A stretch of 64,000 nucleotides of DNA from Nephrocerus scutellatus (GCA_947095585.1 OX352763.1:64637016-64701015), one strand, 5' to 3'; counted from the stretch's first letter, positions 32,286 through 43,641 are shown. Made by a program: numbers and translations. The notes: generated by a model from the letters alone, not told the origin.

Positions 32286-35200
32286 TGTTATGTAGCGAGG
32301 TCCCACTAGGGGTTCTGCCACTGGCAAGGACGTCGCGACACGCTCGCGGTTGCTCGGCTAAGCTCGCCGGACGGGTGGTCCTTGTCACTTACCAGTGACA
32401 CCTCGACATGAACAAAAATTTTATTTATCGTGTCTATAAAAGGAAAGGGTGGAAATTAATAGGGAAACTTTGTGAAGGTGTGAGGGATACAAGGAACTGT
32501 CCTTCGGTTCAGGTGTAAGCAGGTCATTCTTCCTTGGACACTTATGCTAAATTAATACTAAACTAAGGCTAATTAAAAAAAAAAAGGTAAATTCCCCTTT
32601 TTTTTGTTTTTAAAAAGTATTTGTACTTCTTAAAGGTTCTTAAATCTAACTAAAAAAATAGAAAAAGAATGACCTCATTACACCTGCACCGAAGCCCCCA
32701 CAGTATCGTCAAGGACTAGACCGACTGAGGTCTGTCCATCTGTCTTTGTCACCAGTCAGTTACAGTCATTTTTGGCGAAACGTCGGATACTTACACGGGG
32801 ATCACTGATCCCAGCCACATACCAAGCTAATTTAATTTTAGCCCTGCATCGTTGCTAAAACCTATTTGGAATCACAAAAATAAAGGGCCTCCAAAAGAGG
32901 TATCTTCAACCCACCGGGTAAAGATAATTAAAAACTCAGCTGATTCGCATTCGTTATAATTTTATTAATGAGTATTTACTCGCCAAAAAAATTCAGGTAA
33001 AACAATTCACAATTTTTGCATATCTTCAAAATTAATTGTAACTCAATGATTATTATGTATTAGTTATGATCGATTAAATCAATTTTTTTTTTTTGAGAAT
33101 TAAAATAAAAGAAATGGAATTAATGAAAAACTGAATCTGTAATATATTCTTTACTGCCCTTAATAGCCGTTAATTTAATTCAATATTATTTGTATATATT
33201 TAGATTCATTTACCTTGCCTTCCACTTTTAAATGCGGGTCCTGCCGGCAGAAGTTGCTGCTAAAAGGGAAATAGCTATATAAGGAAATAAAGTTAAAAAA
33301 AAAGGAAAGAGGGCATTCACTATAGGCTCAGTACCACGCCTACGGTTCACAAAATGAACATACATTTTAATGTAATTTCATAAAATTTAGAAAAATGTAA
33401 AATTAAGGAAAACAAATAAAAGAGATTAAAATAATTTAAAAACTATTCAAAAACAAGAAAATCAAAAAAGGAGATAATATTAAAAAAAAATGGAGAGGTT
33501 TTACAACCACTGCTTTTCGCTTTCTCAAAGGCTCGCAAATTAAAAGTTGTTTTGTGTAAACTTTCGAAAGCTCAGTTATGAGTACAAAAAAAATGCTTTG
33601 TTTTACTGCATAAATTTAGGCGCTGACTTCCTCCCCTGTGTGACTGATTATGCTAGATTCGCTAAGTTTTACCTTTTTAACATTTGTTGGCAAATGTTGG
33701 GTCTTTGCTTGAATTTTGCTTGAATTTGATTGAACTGTTCACCTCAATTTGAATTTAAGTCTCTGACTTTATTCTGGCTTGCTGTCGATATAGCGATTTT
33801 TATGTGGCACCTTTAAAAAAATTCAGCTAGCACACACACACTTCAAAAAAAAACTAGAATTTTAGATTTTCACTTTCTGGCTTTGATCTGACTTGCAATT
33901 GATATGGCGATTTCTATGTGTGGCGCCTTTTTAAAAATTCGACTAGTACACTAACACTTTCAAAGAAAACTAGAAATTTTAGATTTTCACTTTCTGGCTT
34001 TGATCTGACTTGCAATTGATATGGCGATTTCTATGTGTGGCGCCTTTTTAAAAATTCGACTAGTACACTAACTATTCACACTTTCAGAAAATTTTGAATT
34101 TTTAATTTCTAAGTTTCTGAATTTAGTATGGCTTCATTTTAGCTATGGCGATTTTTATGTGTCGCCTTTCTAAAATTCAGCTAGCACACTCGCAACAAAT
34201 TTTAGTTTTTGAATTTTGAATATTCAATTTTAATTTTGTTTGATCAAAAGAAAATGGCTGGCCTTTATACGGGGCCTTTAAAATTTGCTTAATACATTGA
34301 CACTGTTAGTGCGAATTGAACTTCTTTTCTTTTTAGAACTTTAAATTTTATTCTAAAAAAAATTTTCTTTTATTTAGTCACTTCAAAATTGGTGGTTTTT
34401 TTTTCTGTTTTATAGACAACTTTAGAGACAACTGCTTTAGTTTACAACTCAGTGGTTAATCTTCGACTTTTTGAGCACTAAAACCGACTGTCGCTGCTGA
34501 TGGTAAAATTCCAACTGACTCTTCTTGCTTTTACGTCGGCTGGCGAAACTACCCGCTTATCCTCGAAAATTCTAGAACTAATTTTTTCTTCTTTCTGTGT
34601 GAAAGTCTCTTTCTAAAAATGCTAAGTCTTTCCTTCTAAAATCTACATGCAAACTCCTCATCCCGTCCCTTTTTAAAATTCTATCACCCTCACCGATAAA
34701 CATAAAACATGAATATTATTGACATAACACCTACAACGATCACCTATTACACCTATGTATTAATACATTCTATTGTGAATGGGAACTATCTTCGGATATT
34801 ATTCAATACACGAACCAAATGAGCTACATGATTCAGAAACCCGAAATGAACTCATCCACCCCAACTCGCTTGTTAAGCAGGCAATGCAAGGACCCGGGAA
34901 CATGAGCGGCACATGAGATAGGTGTCAAACACCGGAACCAGCAGGCAGGCAGCGAGCTGCAGTCAAGAGTTCTCATAACCACTGCATTTGTGTATAACTC
35001 GTAAAAAGGTAGGAAAATGATTACTTTTGTTGCTAATTTGATGAATGTTCCCTAATTTCTGTTGAACCGGTTGAACCTGCACTTCACTACCTCATACGAG
35101 CGAGCATCCTATCCTGCATAATGAGTTTCCTATGTAGGCATCGCGCACTATTAGCACCCTAAGCAATGAAAATTCAATCCCTGGAGCTTGCGTGGTATTG

Positions 35201-35321
35201 TTGCCGCGACCGATGCAAAGCAATGGGCATTATTGCCAATAAAAAAAAACGTCGACGTCAACTGTCAGGCGGGGTAAGTGTCTGTCGGATATTAATTATA
35301 TTTGTGGACGTTGCCGTAACA
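32286..35321 (-). repeat. Gypsy-1 5' LTR (3036 bp)
   Basis: Right-hand copy, 146 bp shorter than 22769-25950 because it has one fewer 116 bp unit and a few small deletions. Ends GCCGTAACA followed directly by the target duplication ACCC. Confidence 0.93.
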
Positions 35322-35448
35322 ACCCCCTGAGGACACTGACACCTTTGAAAAAAATCTGATGATGCAATTTGTCTCGTTTTGATCTAGAAGTTGAGCATCT
35401 AAAATATTTTTGAAAAATTCGAAAAATTAACGTTCAGGATGATTCGGG
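35322..35448. other. piggyBac right end
   Basis: Continues the piggyBac element after the gypsy insertion, ending with AGGATGATTCGGG next to TTAA, the inverse of its left end. Confidence 0.85.
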
Positions 35449-35489
35449 TTAAATTGAATCGTTTTTCTTAAAACAAACAAAGGCGGACA

Positions 35490-36520
35490 GTTCTACAATT
35501 ATCAAGATTCAACACTTCTATGGAACTAATTGTTCAAATTGGAAATTTCGCGTGGGCATTCTCTTGGATGAAAGAGGATTGCGGAAATACATCGATGAAA
35601 AATTCGATGATATTCTGGTGAGCATAGTGACGGAGAATCTTGATAAAGTGAAACTGGAGGAGAAGAAATGTATGTCAATTCTGATGCAAACGATCAGCGA
35701 TGGACAATTGGAATACATTAAAAAAAAGAAAACCGCAAAGGAGATGTTCGACACGTTGTGCAGTATTTTCGAACGGAAAAGTGTCGCAGGCCAACTATTG
35801 GTACGCAAACAATTGTTAATGATGAAATATCAAGAGAGCGATGACATGATGCAGCATTTTCTAAATTTTGACAAGAAAATAATAATAATATTTGGCGCGA
35901 CAGACCATTGCGGTCCAAGGCCTAACTTCTCACGACCATTTGTGCTGCACATGTTAATTTTTTTTGGACACAAATGGAAGGGACCTACAATTTAAGGCCG
36001 GATACGAACGGCGAATTGAGAAGCTTTCCGTGACAAGGTTAATTAATTACTCTCGGAACGTTTGTCACCCATTCGCGAGAGGTGGGACACCGGGAAAAAT
36101 ACTTTTGGTGTTGCTGGGATTCGAACCTGAACCTCCTGCGCAGCAGCCATGTGCATTACCACTGAGCCACGGCGCCACATTGACAAGAAAATACGTGAAT
36201 TGAAATCAATGAGTGCGAAAATGGAGGATTTGGACATAGTTGTTCATTTATTACTCACATTGCCAAAAAGTTACGATAACTTAGTTACGGAATTAGAAAC
36301 GATGAATCAAAATGATTTAAAGTTGGAATTCGTGAAAACTCAATTGATGGATGAACACAACAAACGGACGGGTATGACGTCATCAAACAAATCGTGTGAA
36401 CCAAGTGCTATGAATGCAAAGAGCAAAAAGAAGCAACTCATTTGTTATGGATGCGATAAAGTTGGGCACATAAAATCCAAATGTAGATTCCAAAAGAATC
36501 AAAAGAAAGGTTCAAATTAA
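35490..36520 (+). pseudogene. Copia-1 gag, split by a SINE
   Basis: HFYGTNCSNWKFRVGILLDE starts the recognisable frame (about 35513). Next come KEMFDTLCSIFERKS and QLLVRKQLLMMKYQES, and the frame reaches FDKKI at 35881. The SINE follows. After it the second target copy restores FDKKIRELKSM and the frame goes on: VVHLLLTLPKSYDNLVTELE, then the CCHC knuckle CYGCDKVGHIKSKC near 36440, and ends at 36520. Without the SINE and its duplication the gag would be one frame, so the SINE came after copia-1. Confidence 0.9.
35882..36179 (-). mobile_element. tRNA-derived SINE, copy 2, with a 14 bp target duplication
   Basis: Flanked by TTGACAAGAAAATA at 35868-35881 and 36180-36193. On the minus strand it begins with a tRNA-like head with A box TGGCTCAGTGG and B box GGTTCGAATCC. 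It continues through a body shared with the copy at 1080-1235 and ends in ATT repeats (TATTATTATT). About 298 bp. The RNA polymerase III promoter boxes are both intact. The 14 bp duplication and simple-repeat tail indicate LINE-driven retroposition. Confidence 0.92.
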
Positions 36521-36639
36521 ATTTCGAACAAAGCAGGCGATGCTAAGCCCACTATAAATGTGTGCGGTCGTGAACGATTAAGCAAAATCATGCAAAGCAG
36601 AATCAACGATGTGCACAGCACAACAAGGCAGTGACGTAG

Positions 36640-37680
36640 CACTAATCAAGTTTGTGTTGGATTCTGGTGCGACGCAGCACATGGTGAATAACAAACGATA
36701 CTTTGATCATTTGGAGAACGTCGATGAAATCGAAATTTCAGTTGCATAGAAGAATCAATGCATTTCTGCCAAACAACAAGGAGAAATTGCTGTGAAGACA
36801 TTTCATGATGGTGATTTTTCGAGAAAAACAATTCAAAATGTTTTGTTAGTCAAAGATTTGAGCTGCAATTTGATGTCGATTCGAAGCTTGACAAAGAAAG
36901 GCTATCGCATAGTTTTTGAAGGCGATTATGCTTATGCATCGGTCAAAGGCGAAACGCAATTTGTGGCGCATACAAATGGCAGATTGTACGAAGTTGTCAT
37001 GCACATCGATCATGATGTTTTTGCTGGTATCTCAGGTGAGAACAACTTAAATAAAATTTCGCAAAGTTTATGGCATTTCAGAATGGCACATTTGAATGCA
37101 AAAGACATGGGAAAATTGGTCAATCGCAATATGGCCAAAGGATTGGAGCAAGTGAAAGTAAATTTTGAATCGAAGTTTTGTGAATCATGTGTTTATGGAA
37201 AACAAACACGAACACCTTTTCCACCGAACAAGATTGGTCGTTCAAAACGTGTTTTGGAAATGATTGACAGCGATGCTTGGGACCAATGGCAGATGAAGCG
37301 TATGACGGTTCGAGATACTTCGTTCATTCACTGACGATTTTTCAGGAGCTTCAATGGTTTATTGCATTAAACGAAGAACTGAAGTGCTAGAAAAATACAA
37401 AGAATTTGTTGCTATGGCTGAAGCATTTCATGGTCAGAAAGTTGCGAAATTAAGAGCGGGCGGCGCTGGTGAATATGAATCGCATTAAATGGATACATTT
37501 TGTAAAACAACGGGAATTCAGCGCGTGTATAGTATTCCATACAATTCAGAAATGAATTCGGTGGCTGAGCGATTAATTCGTACACTTGAAGAAAAAGCAA
37601 TGACTATTCTTCTAGCTAGTGGTATGGACAAAAAGTTTTGGAGCGAAGCGATTCAAACGGCGAATTACTTCAAAAATTGA
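36640..37680 (+). pseudogene. Copia-1 protease and integrase, broken
   Basis: FVLDSGATQHMV near 36655 is the protease site. 36792-37334 carries the post-protease region, LWHFRMAHLN and CESCVYGKQTR (the zinc motif), then LEMIDSDAWDQW, where the first integrase Asp region is altered. A frameshift follows, then DDFSGASMVY. LRAGGAGEYES replaces the usual (R/C)-x-D-N-G-x-E-(Y/F), so the second catalytic Asp is lost. AERLIRTLEEKA keeps the Glu. The frame ends at 37680. Several stops; not functional. Confidence 0.88.
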
Positions 37681-38009
37681 TGACCGACAAATGCTTTTGG
37701 TGACCAGTTTAAAAACAAGACACCAGCAAGAAATTTGGTTTAAGTAGAAACCAAATTTGTCACATTTGCGTATATTTGGTTCGGAATATTACAATCACAT
37801 TCCATCGATCAAAATTAGATGCAAAGGCGACTAAATGTTGGATGCTTGGGTATACAGCTTCAATGGGCTCATATCAATTATGGGACACCAAAAAGGAACA
37901 AACTGGTTTTTGGGCGCCATGTTACATTTAATAAGGCATCTGTGTTGAGACGAGCAGAGTTGATAGAAATATCGGATTCAGAGGCGGTAACAAAATCAAT
38001 TGTGACACG
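37681..38009 (+). pseudogene. Copia-1 post-integrase region
   Basis: Degraded coding sequence with copia-like traces (GTPKRNKLVFGRHVTFNKAS at about 37877-37940). Stops and frame changes; no separate gene. Confidence 0.6.
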
Positions 38010-39713
38010 ATGAGCAGCAACAGCAATGATGAATCAACGTTATGTGGTGATGATGCTAATTCATTCAACAGTTGTTTTAATGAAACTGATGCAGAGGAGA
38101 ATGATATCCACAGCACAAATTTGGAAGGTGCTGATAACCACAATTCGTCGATCCACAGCACAAATTCCGATTGTGTTGGTAACCGCAAAATGTTGAGCAA
38201 GGCTGCAAATAAGGAATGCATCGGTGAAAACAGTGATAATGTCTACGATGTTAGTGGGATTGGCATAGGCAACAGCGACGGGAATGTTCTTTGCAGAAGC
38301 GGACGAAATCGTCGAACACCAGATCGATATATTGATTGGGTTACTGAAGACGCACATTTCGCATTATCGGCTGAAGACTTTGTTGACAACAATCCAAATT
38401 CAATTGCTGAAGCGAAAACAAGAGATGATTGGTACGAATGGAAACGGGCCATTGATAGCGAATACCAATCGTTGTTCAAAAACGGAACATGGACTGAATG
38501 AGATTTGCCAAAAGGTCGAAAAGCAGTCACTAACAAATGTGTGTTCAAGTTGAAGTTTAAAGCAAATGGTCAAATCGAAAAATACAAGGCTCGACTTGTA
38601 GCACGTGGTTTTAGTCAAAAGTTTGGATTTGATTATAATGAAACTTACGCTGCTACTGGAGTCACAATGAAAATTTTGCTAGCGATTGCAAATCAATATG
38701 ACATGCACGTTTATCAAATGGACGTCAAAAGTGCATTTTTGAATTGTGAGCTATCCGAAGAAATTTATATGGATCTCCTAGAAGGATTCAGAAATGGTAA
38801 TAAAGTGTGTAATCTAAACAAAACACTTTAAGGCCTGAAACAGGCATCACGTGCATGGAACGAGAAGTTCAAGGAACTTATGATCCAAATTGGATTCAAG
38901 CGCTGCGAATCGGATCGTTCTAAACGTGAAAGTGCAAAATGGAGTCACTTGCTACGTTTTGCTGTACGTCGATGATACACTTGTATCAAACCACGATCAA
39001 CTCCAATTGATGACATTGAAAAAGGCAACAAAGACAATTGCTCGGATCAACCATATCGCGAGCTCATCGGTTGTTTGACGTACGCTATGATAACCACAAG
39101 ACCTGATCTTTGTTCAGCAACTGGTTATTTCAGTCGATTTCAAAGTTGTTTCGATGATCGTCACTTTAATCATGCGAAGCATATTTTGCGATACATTCGT
39201 GGAACAGTCGATTTGAAAATGGTTTACATATAGCAACATTATACAGGAACATTATTTGGCTAGAGTGACTCCGATTGGGGTGGTGACAAAAACGATGGAA
39301 AGTCAACATCAGGTTACGTATTCAAATTGTTTGGGAATACTGTCAGCTGGGCATAACGAAAACAAACAACAGTCAATTTATCGTCAACTAAAGCTGAATA
39401 TGTTGCACTAGCCGAAGCGATTTGTGAACTCAAATGGATTCGAAAATTGCTGATTGAATTGGGCATCAAATGTAATGAGCCAGTGGTAATTTTCGAAGAC
39501 AATCAGTCGTGCATCAGTATTGCTGGCGATTTAAAAGGAAGGAAGCGAATGAAGCATTTGGACATCAAGTACAATTTCATTCGAGATGTGATTGCAAAAG
39601 GCGAAGTTTTTATCGAATACAAACCAACAAATGAACAAGTAGCGGACATCATGACAAAAGGACTTGAAAAGAAACTTTTTGTGAAGCATCGTAAAGATTT
39701 AAATTTAATTTGA
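38010..39713 (+). pseudogene. Copia-1 RT and RNase H, broken
   Basis: 38010-38501 is the acidic spacer and the start of RT. 38505-38831 has KARLVARGFSQK, YNETYAATG (usually APV) and MDVKSAFLNCELSEEIY, and ends at a stop within the KTLYGLKQ-type motif (Tyr to stop). YVDDTLV sits near 38965. The sequence then jumps, by deletion, to PYRELIGCLTYAMI. RNase H follows with SDSDWGGD, RKQTTVNLSSTKAEYVALAEA and FEDNQSCISIA, and ends HLDIKYNFIRD ... ADIMTKGL (39447-39713). Several in-frame stops. Confidence 0.9.
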
Positions 39714-39808
39714 TGTCATTATTATTCATTAATATTTAACGTAAAATTCAGAAGTTTAGTTTTTGCAAATACAAATGAACACAGTGGTTTCATAAAATTA
39801 AGAGGTGG

Positions 39809-40011
39809 TGTTAGAGTATGTAATTTGTATGTACACTATTAACGAGCTTTACGCTCTATTGTACTTCTCTGTTCTATCACCGCATGAACACACCTTGTTG
39901 TAGATTACTTCTTCCCTGATTGTTTAAGTAAAAACATTAAAAGTTTATTCTTTTATATATTCAATAATATTAATCGTTTTGTTTTAATTGCTTTATCTTC
40001 AGAACTTCTCA
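39809..40011 (+). repeat. Copia-1 3' LTR
   Basis: 203 bp, TGTTAGAG...CTTCTCA. Preceded by a purine tract (AAGAGGTGG at about 39800-39808) and followed by the target duplication ATTGT (40012-40016). Confidence 0.92.
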
Positions 40012-40016
40012 ATTGT

Positions 40017-40199
40017 GAGGTAGGTGCATATTGCATATTGGATATTGCATACCACTGCCCAAACACAGTAATGCAGTTGTGTCGATAGTAGTAGGAGTAA
40101 GTAAGAGCTATTAAAAAAATGAGTAATTGTAATCTTTACGCGATGTTGGAGTGAAATTTTTTGAAGTTGTGGGCGATGTTACGATTAAATTAAAAGGCA
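40017..40199. other. Right flank of copia-1
   Basis: Begins GAGGTAGGTGCATATT, the second half of the repeat that also lies at 19555-19695. It then runs through unremarkable sequence into the satellite array. Confidence 0.7.
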
Positions 40200-40634
40200 C
40201 AAGTCGCTTAAGAAACGGCTCAGTTCCAGGAATTAAAGTTCTTAATGACCATATCCCAGAATTTCGATGGGAACAAGTTTTACAGTCGCATCTTAATCCT
40301 ACATTCCGAATTTCATACAAATCGCTTGACAAATGGCTTAACTCCGAAAATTTCAGACCATATTGACCATATCCTAGAATTTCCATAAGAAAATGTCATA
40401 TAGTCGTATCTTAGACCTACATTCCGAATTTCATGCGAAACGCTTGAGAAATCGCTTTGTTCCCGAAATTCCAGACCATAATCATCATATTACAGAATTT
40501 CCATAGTAACAAGTCTAATATTCGCATCTTAGTTCTACATTACGAATTTCATGCGAATCACTTGAGAAATTGCTTCGTTCCCGAAAATTCCAGACCCTAT
40601 TGACGATATCCTAGAATTTCTATAGGAAAAGGTC
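40200..40634. repeat. 118 bp satellite, left part of array
   Basis: About four diverged units of a ~118 bp tandem repeat. Diagnostic pieces are ATTCCAGACCATA, CATATCCCAGAATTTC, GTCGCATCTTAGTCCTACAT and CGAATTTCATGCGAATCGCT. The array is cut at 40634 by copia-2 and resumes at 43994 in the same phase. Confidence 0.9.
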
Positions 40635-40639
40635 TTATA

Positions 40640-40882
40640 TTTTGAGTCACAGTTTTATAAGAAGAAACAAAATTGTGTAAACAATATGTAATAATAATTT
40701 TATTTTAAACTTATAAAGGTTTGCCGACACAAATGTGCTCACACAAGAAAATATCTTTGACTACTGCTTTTCTTTATACAATACAAAGAAAGAAAGAGAT
40801 AACAATAGTAAAGGTTAAGTAAATTAGTGTTGCCGCATTAACATTGTATGTTATAAATACAAATTAATTTATACATTCAACA
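40640..40882 (-). repeat. Copia-2 3' LTR
   Basis: 243 bp. Matches the other LTR apart from around ten differences concentrated near GTTTTATAAGAAG and ACACAAGAAAATATC. Confidence 0.9.
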
Positions 40883-40894
40883 CTCCCACTTAAA

Positions 40895-42475
40895 CTAAAG
40901 TTTAATTCCCATCCCAAGTCGATGAGCATTATGTTTACTTTGAGGTAACCCTTTTGTTAAAACATCTGCTGTCATCTTTTCTGAAGGTAGATACGATATT
41001 TGTACATCTGATGCCTCTATCCTCTCACGTACAAAATGATGTCTCACGTCGATATGTTTGGTCCGAGCATGATACACATCATTCTTGGTCAGAATATTTG
41101 CATTCACATTATCACAAAATATTTTAATAGTATTATTTACTCCAAACTCATCATTTAATTTTCTAATCCACATAGCCTCTTGCATGGTTGCCGATACAGC
41201 CATGTATTCAGCCTCTGTCGTCGACAATGCAACGGTTTGTTGCTTTCTTGTTGACCATGTTATAGCGCCACCGCATTTAACAAACACGTAACCAGTTACT
41301 GATTTACGTCCATCAGTGTCACTAGCCCAATCAGAATCACTATAATCAATAACTTCAGTGTGATTTGATTTACAATACTCCAGCTTCGCAGACATTGTTC
41401 CCTTTAGATATTTAAAGATAACCGCACTCCATTGTTGTCTACCCGGCTCATTTGAATATCGACTTACCAAATTCACTGCATATGAAATGTCTGGTCTAGT
41501 AGGTTGTGCTGCATACAACAAACATCCTACAGCTTCCTTATATGGTACGTTCCTCATCTCTTCGATTTCATCGGTTGTTTCTGATGACATTGATTTATCC
41601 AATTTCACATTGATATCAACGGGAGTCATAACAGGATTACTGTTAGCCATATTAAATCGTTCCGAATTTTTTTTAATATAGTCCTCTTGATCCAACCACA
41701 AAACACCATTGTCACAATCTCTTGTTACACGAAAACCCAATATTGATTTGACATCTCCAATGTCTTTCATTCTGAACCGACTTGAAAGATTCATTTTCAA
41801 CGTTTTACTTATACTCTTATCTTTCGCTGAAAATATTTGTCATCTACGTAGACTGCTACTATTAATTTCGTCTTCTTGTCCCATTTGAAATAGATACACG
41901 GGTCAGCCTTTGATCGTGTCAATCCAATTTTTGTTTCCAAGCCCGTCCGGCTTGCTTAAGTCCGTAAATTGCTTTATTTAATTTACAAACTTTACCAGCT
42001 TGATCATCATAATGTTGTGGTTGATACATGAAAATATTTTCTTTCAACTCTCGTTGAAGAAATGCCGTCACAGCGTCCATCTGCTCTATATGCATATTGT
42101 GCTCTACTGCCATTGCCAACAAATTACGAATGGAGTTATATTTAACCACAGGTGCATAGGTTTCCTGATAATCAACTCCATAGCGTTGAGCACAACCTTT
42201 TATCACTAACCGAGCCTTGTAATGAATACTGCCATCCAGGTGATGTTTTGTTTAAACACCCACTTTGACTGAATTGATTTTGACTTTAACGAAGCATCTA
42301 CTAATGTCCATGTTCTGTTTTCGTTGATTGAGGTCATCGCTTCATCCATTGCCTTTTTCCAAAACACCGCGTCTCCCCGACTTAACGCATCCTCTACAGT
42401 GATTAATCTTCTAATCCAAGCATTTCGACATAATAAGTAAAATCATCTATTTTATTTAGTTTGGGATTACGGCTT
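40895..42475 (-). pseudogene. Copia-2 RT and RNase H
   Basis: On the minus strand, 42207-42475 holds WTLVDASLKS and KWVFKQ. 41919-42206 holds GVDYQETYAPVVKYNSIR, MDAVTAFLQRELKENIF and LNKAIYGLKQAGRAW. Near 41850 is VAVYVDD, the catalytic box. 40895-41800 (301 codons) covers the RT thumb (ILGFRVTRDCDNGVLWLDQ) and RNase H: YSDSDWASD, GAITWSTRKQQTVALSTTEAEY, IFCDNVNA, HIDVRHHFVRE and ADVLTKGLPQ. Two frame breaks (about 41800-41920 and 42210-42240) disrupt it. Confidence 0.9.
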
Positions 42476-42880
42476 CAACGTCTTACAACTTCATTTGGTG
42501 TAACCGTTTCATCGGGTATATAGTCATCATCATCGTATTCATCACATTCGAGGTCTTCATCAACATCGTTTTGGTCAATACTGTTATCGGAAAATTCATC
42601 GTTTATTAACGGATCGATTTCTCCCACGGGAGTAATAATTTCTTTCAAATCTGTATCACCAGACTCATCGATGTCATTTATCATCGGCATAAAAACGGTG
42701 TCATTCCATTGTTTATTAAACAATGAAGAACTGATCTTTCGATTTGACTCATCGAACACTGCATCTCTGGTGACACTTATTTCACCGGTGTGAATATTAT
42801 AAACTCGATAACCCTTTTGGGTGTCACCGTACCCGACCATTATGTGTTGCTCAGCCACTTCATCAAATTTCTTCCTTTAG
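42476..42880 (-). pseudogene. Copia-2 post-integrase region, fused to gag by a deletion
   Basis: VAEQHIMVGYGDTQKGYRVY and ISVTRDAVFDE are typical of the region after the copia integrase, and a strongly acidic spacer follows. Directly upstream (about 42880) the gag frame has just reached WIIDS, the start of the protease. Protease, pre-integrase and integrase are therefore missing between two adjacent bases. Confidence 0.88.
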
Positions 42881-43641
42881 AAAGAATCGATAATCCATTC
42901 ATTAAATTTCAATTCACTTGCCGTGAGTACTGACAATAATGTACTCTTATTTCCAAACGATTGTTTTTGGATTATACATTTATTCGCAAAATGGCCCAAC
43001 TCGTTACATTTGTAACAACGAATTCTCTTCTTATTTTTGTTGTTTTGCTGTGCTGTCAATGCCTTAGTTTCTTTAGGAATGTGTTCTGTCCCTTCTTGCA
43101 ATAATTTTGACTTTACATGCTCACCGGTTATACGGGTACCGGAACTTTCCATAGCCATTATCATTGGTTTAAACCTGTCCGGTAAACCAGCCAACAAGAA
43201 TGTACCAGTCCATTCCTCCGAAATTTCGAACTTGATGTCATTCAACATTTGCACTATTGTTTCAATTGTACCGACGTATTCCTCCATGGATTTACACTCA
43301 ACTAACTTTGTTGTGATCAACTTTCTCATTAATGTTTCCCGTCGAGATAATCCATCATCTTGAAAAACTGATTTCAGTTTATCCCACACTTGTTTAGATG
43401 TATCGAGATTACGAATATGTACAAATATGTTTGATTGCACATACATGATTAATTTCGCCTTTGCCTTGACATCCGCTTCAATAAGTTTTTTCTTTTTAGG
43501 TTCAGCAACACCAGCTGCATGCACTGCCTCGGGATTTTCAATACATGCCCAAAGTCCCTCATGTTGTAAATATGCTTTCATTGCAAATTCTCAATTATTG
43601 TAATTCTCTCGTCCAACCAATTTTTCAATTGAAGAAGACGC
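42881..43641 (-). pseudogene. Copia-2 gag
   Basis: The natural start is the ATG at 43641 (MASSSIEKLVGRENYNN); a TGA in place of a Trp codon interrupts it a few residues later, and the frame goes on from 43581. Gag features: AYLQHEGLWACIE, NLDTSKQVWDKLKSVFQ, LAGLPDRFKPMIMAMES and the CCHC knuckle CYKCNELGHFANKC. It ends WIIDSF, where protease should begin. Confidence 0.88.

Larger units (their letters stand above)
22769..35321 (-). mobile_element. Gypsy-type LTR retrotransposon with ~3 kb LTRs (gypsy-1)
   Basis: A complete minus-strand element inserted in the piggyBac relic. LTRs lie at 32286-35321 (5') and 22769-25950 (3'), starting TGTTA and ending TAACA, with the 4 bp target duplication ACCC at 22765-22768 and 35322-35325. 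The internal part is 6.3 kb with PBS, leader, gag (522 aa) and pol in another frame. No envelope gene. Long LTRs, a 4 bp duplication and a Lys-type primer site suggest the Osvaldo/Ulysses lineage (inference). LTRs differ mainly by indels, so the insertion is young. Confidence 0.93.
20947..35448 (+). mobile_element. piggyBac-like DNA transposon inserted in copia-1, itself hit by a gypsy
   Basis: TTAA occurs at 20943-20946 and 35449-35452. The inner ends read CCAGATTCATCCT (left) and, as reverse complement, CCCGAATCATCCT (right): a 13 bp terminal inverted repeat with two mismatches. TTAA targets with CC-starting ends are diagnostic of piggyBac elements. Without the 12.55 kb gypsy the element is about 1.95 kb. 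Only the C-terminal part of the transposase remains (22010-22607). Removing it joins the copia-1 leader at a single TTAA. Confidence 0.88.
20663..40011 (+). mobile_element. Copia-1, complete ends, carrying nested insertions
   Basis: A plus-strand copia-type retrotransposon with LTRs at 20663-20865 and 39809-40011 (203 bp each) and the 5 bp target duplication ATTGT at 20658-20662 and 40012-40016. The PBS follows the 5' LTR. The leader runs to 20942 and resumes at 35453 because a piggyBac-like element (itself holding a gypsy) is inserted at a TTAA. gag and pol occupy 35490-39713. A SINE splits gag. Multiple stops and an RT/RNase H deletion show it is dead. Confidence 0.92.

Noticed and set aside
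36105..36179. tRNA gene on the minus strand (A and B boxes)
   Set aside because: Acceptor ends do not pair, and the sequence is the head of a 298 bp SINE with a target duplication.
38061..38357. Minus-strand ORFs opposite copia-1
   Set aside because: Shadows of the acidic spacer of copia-1 pol.
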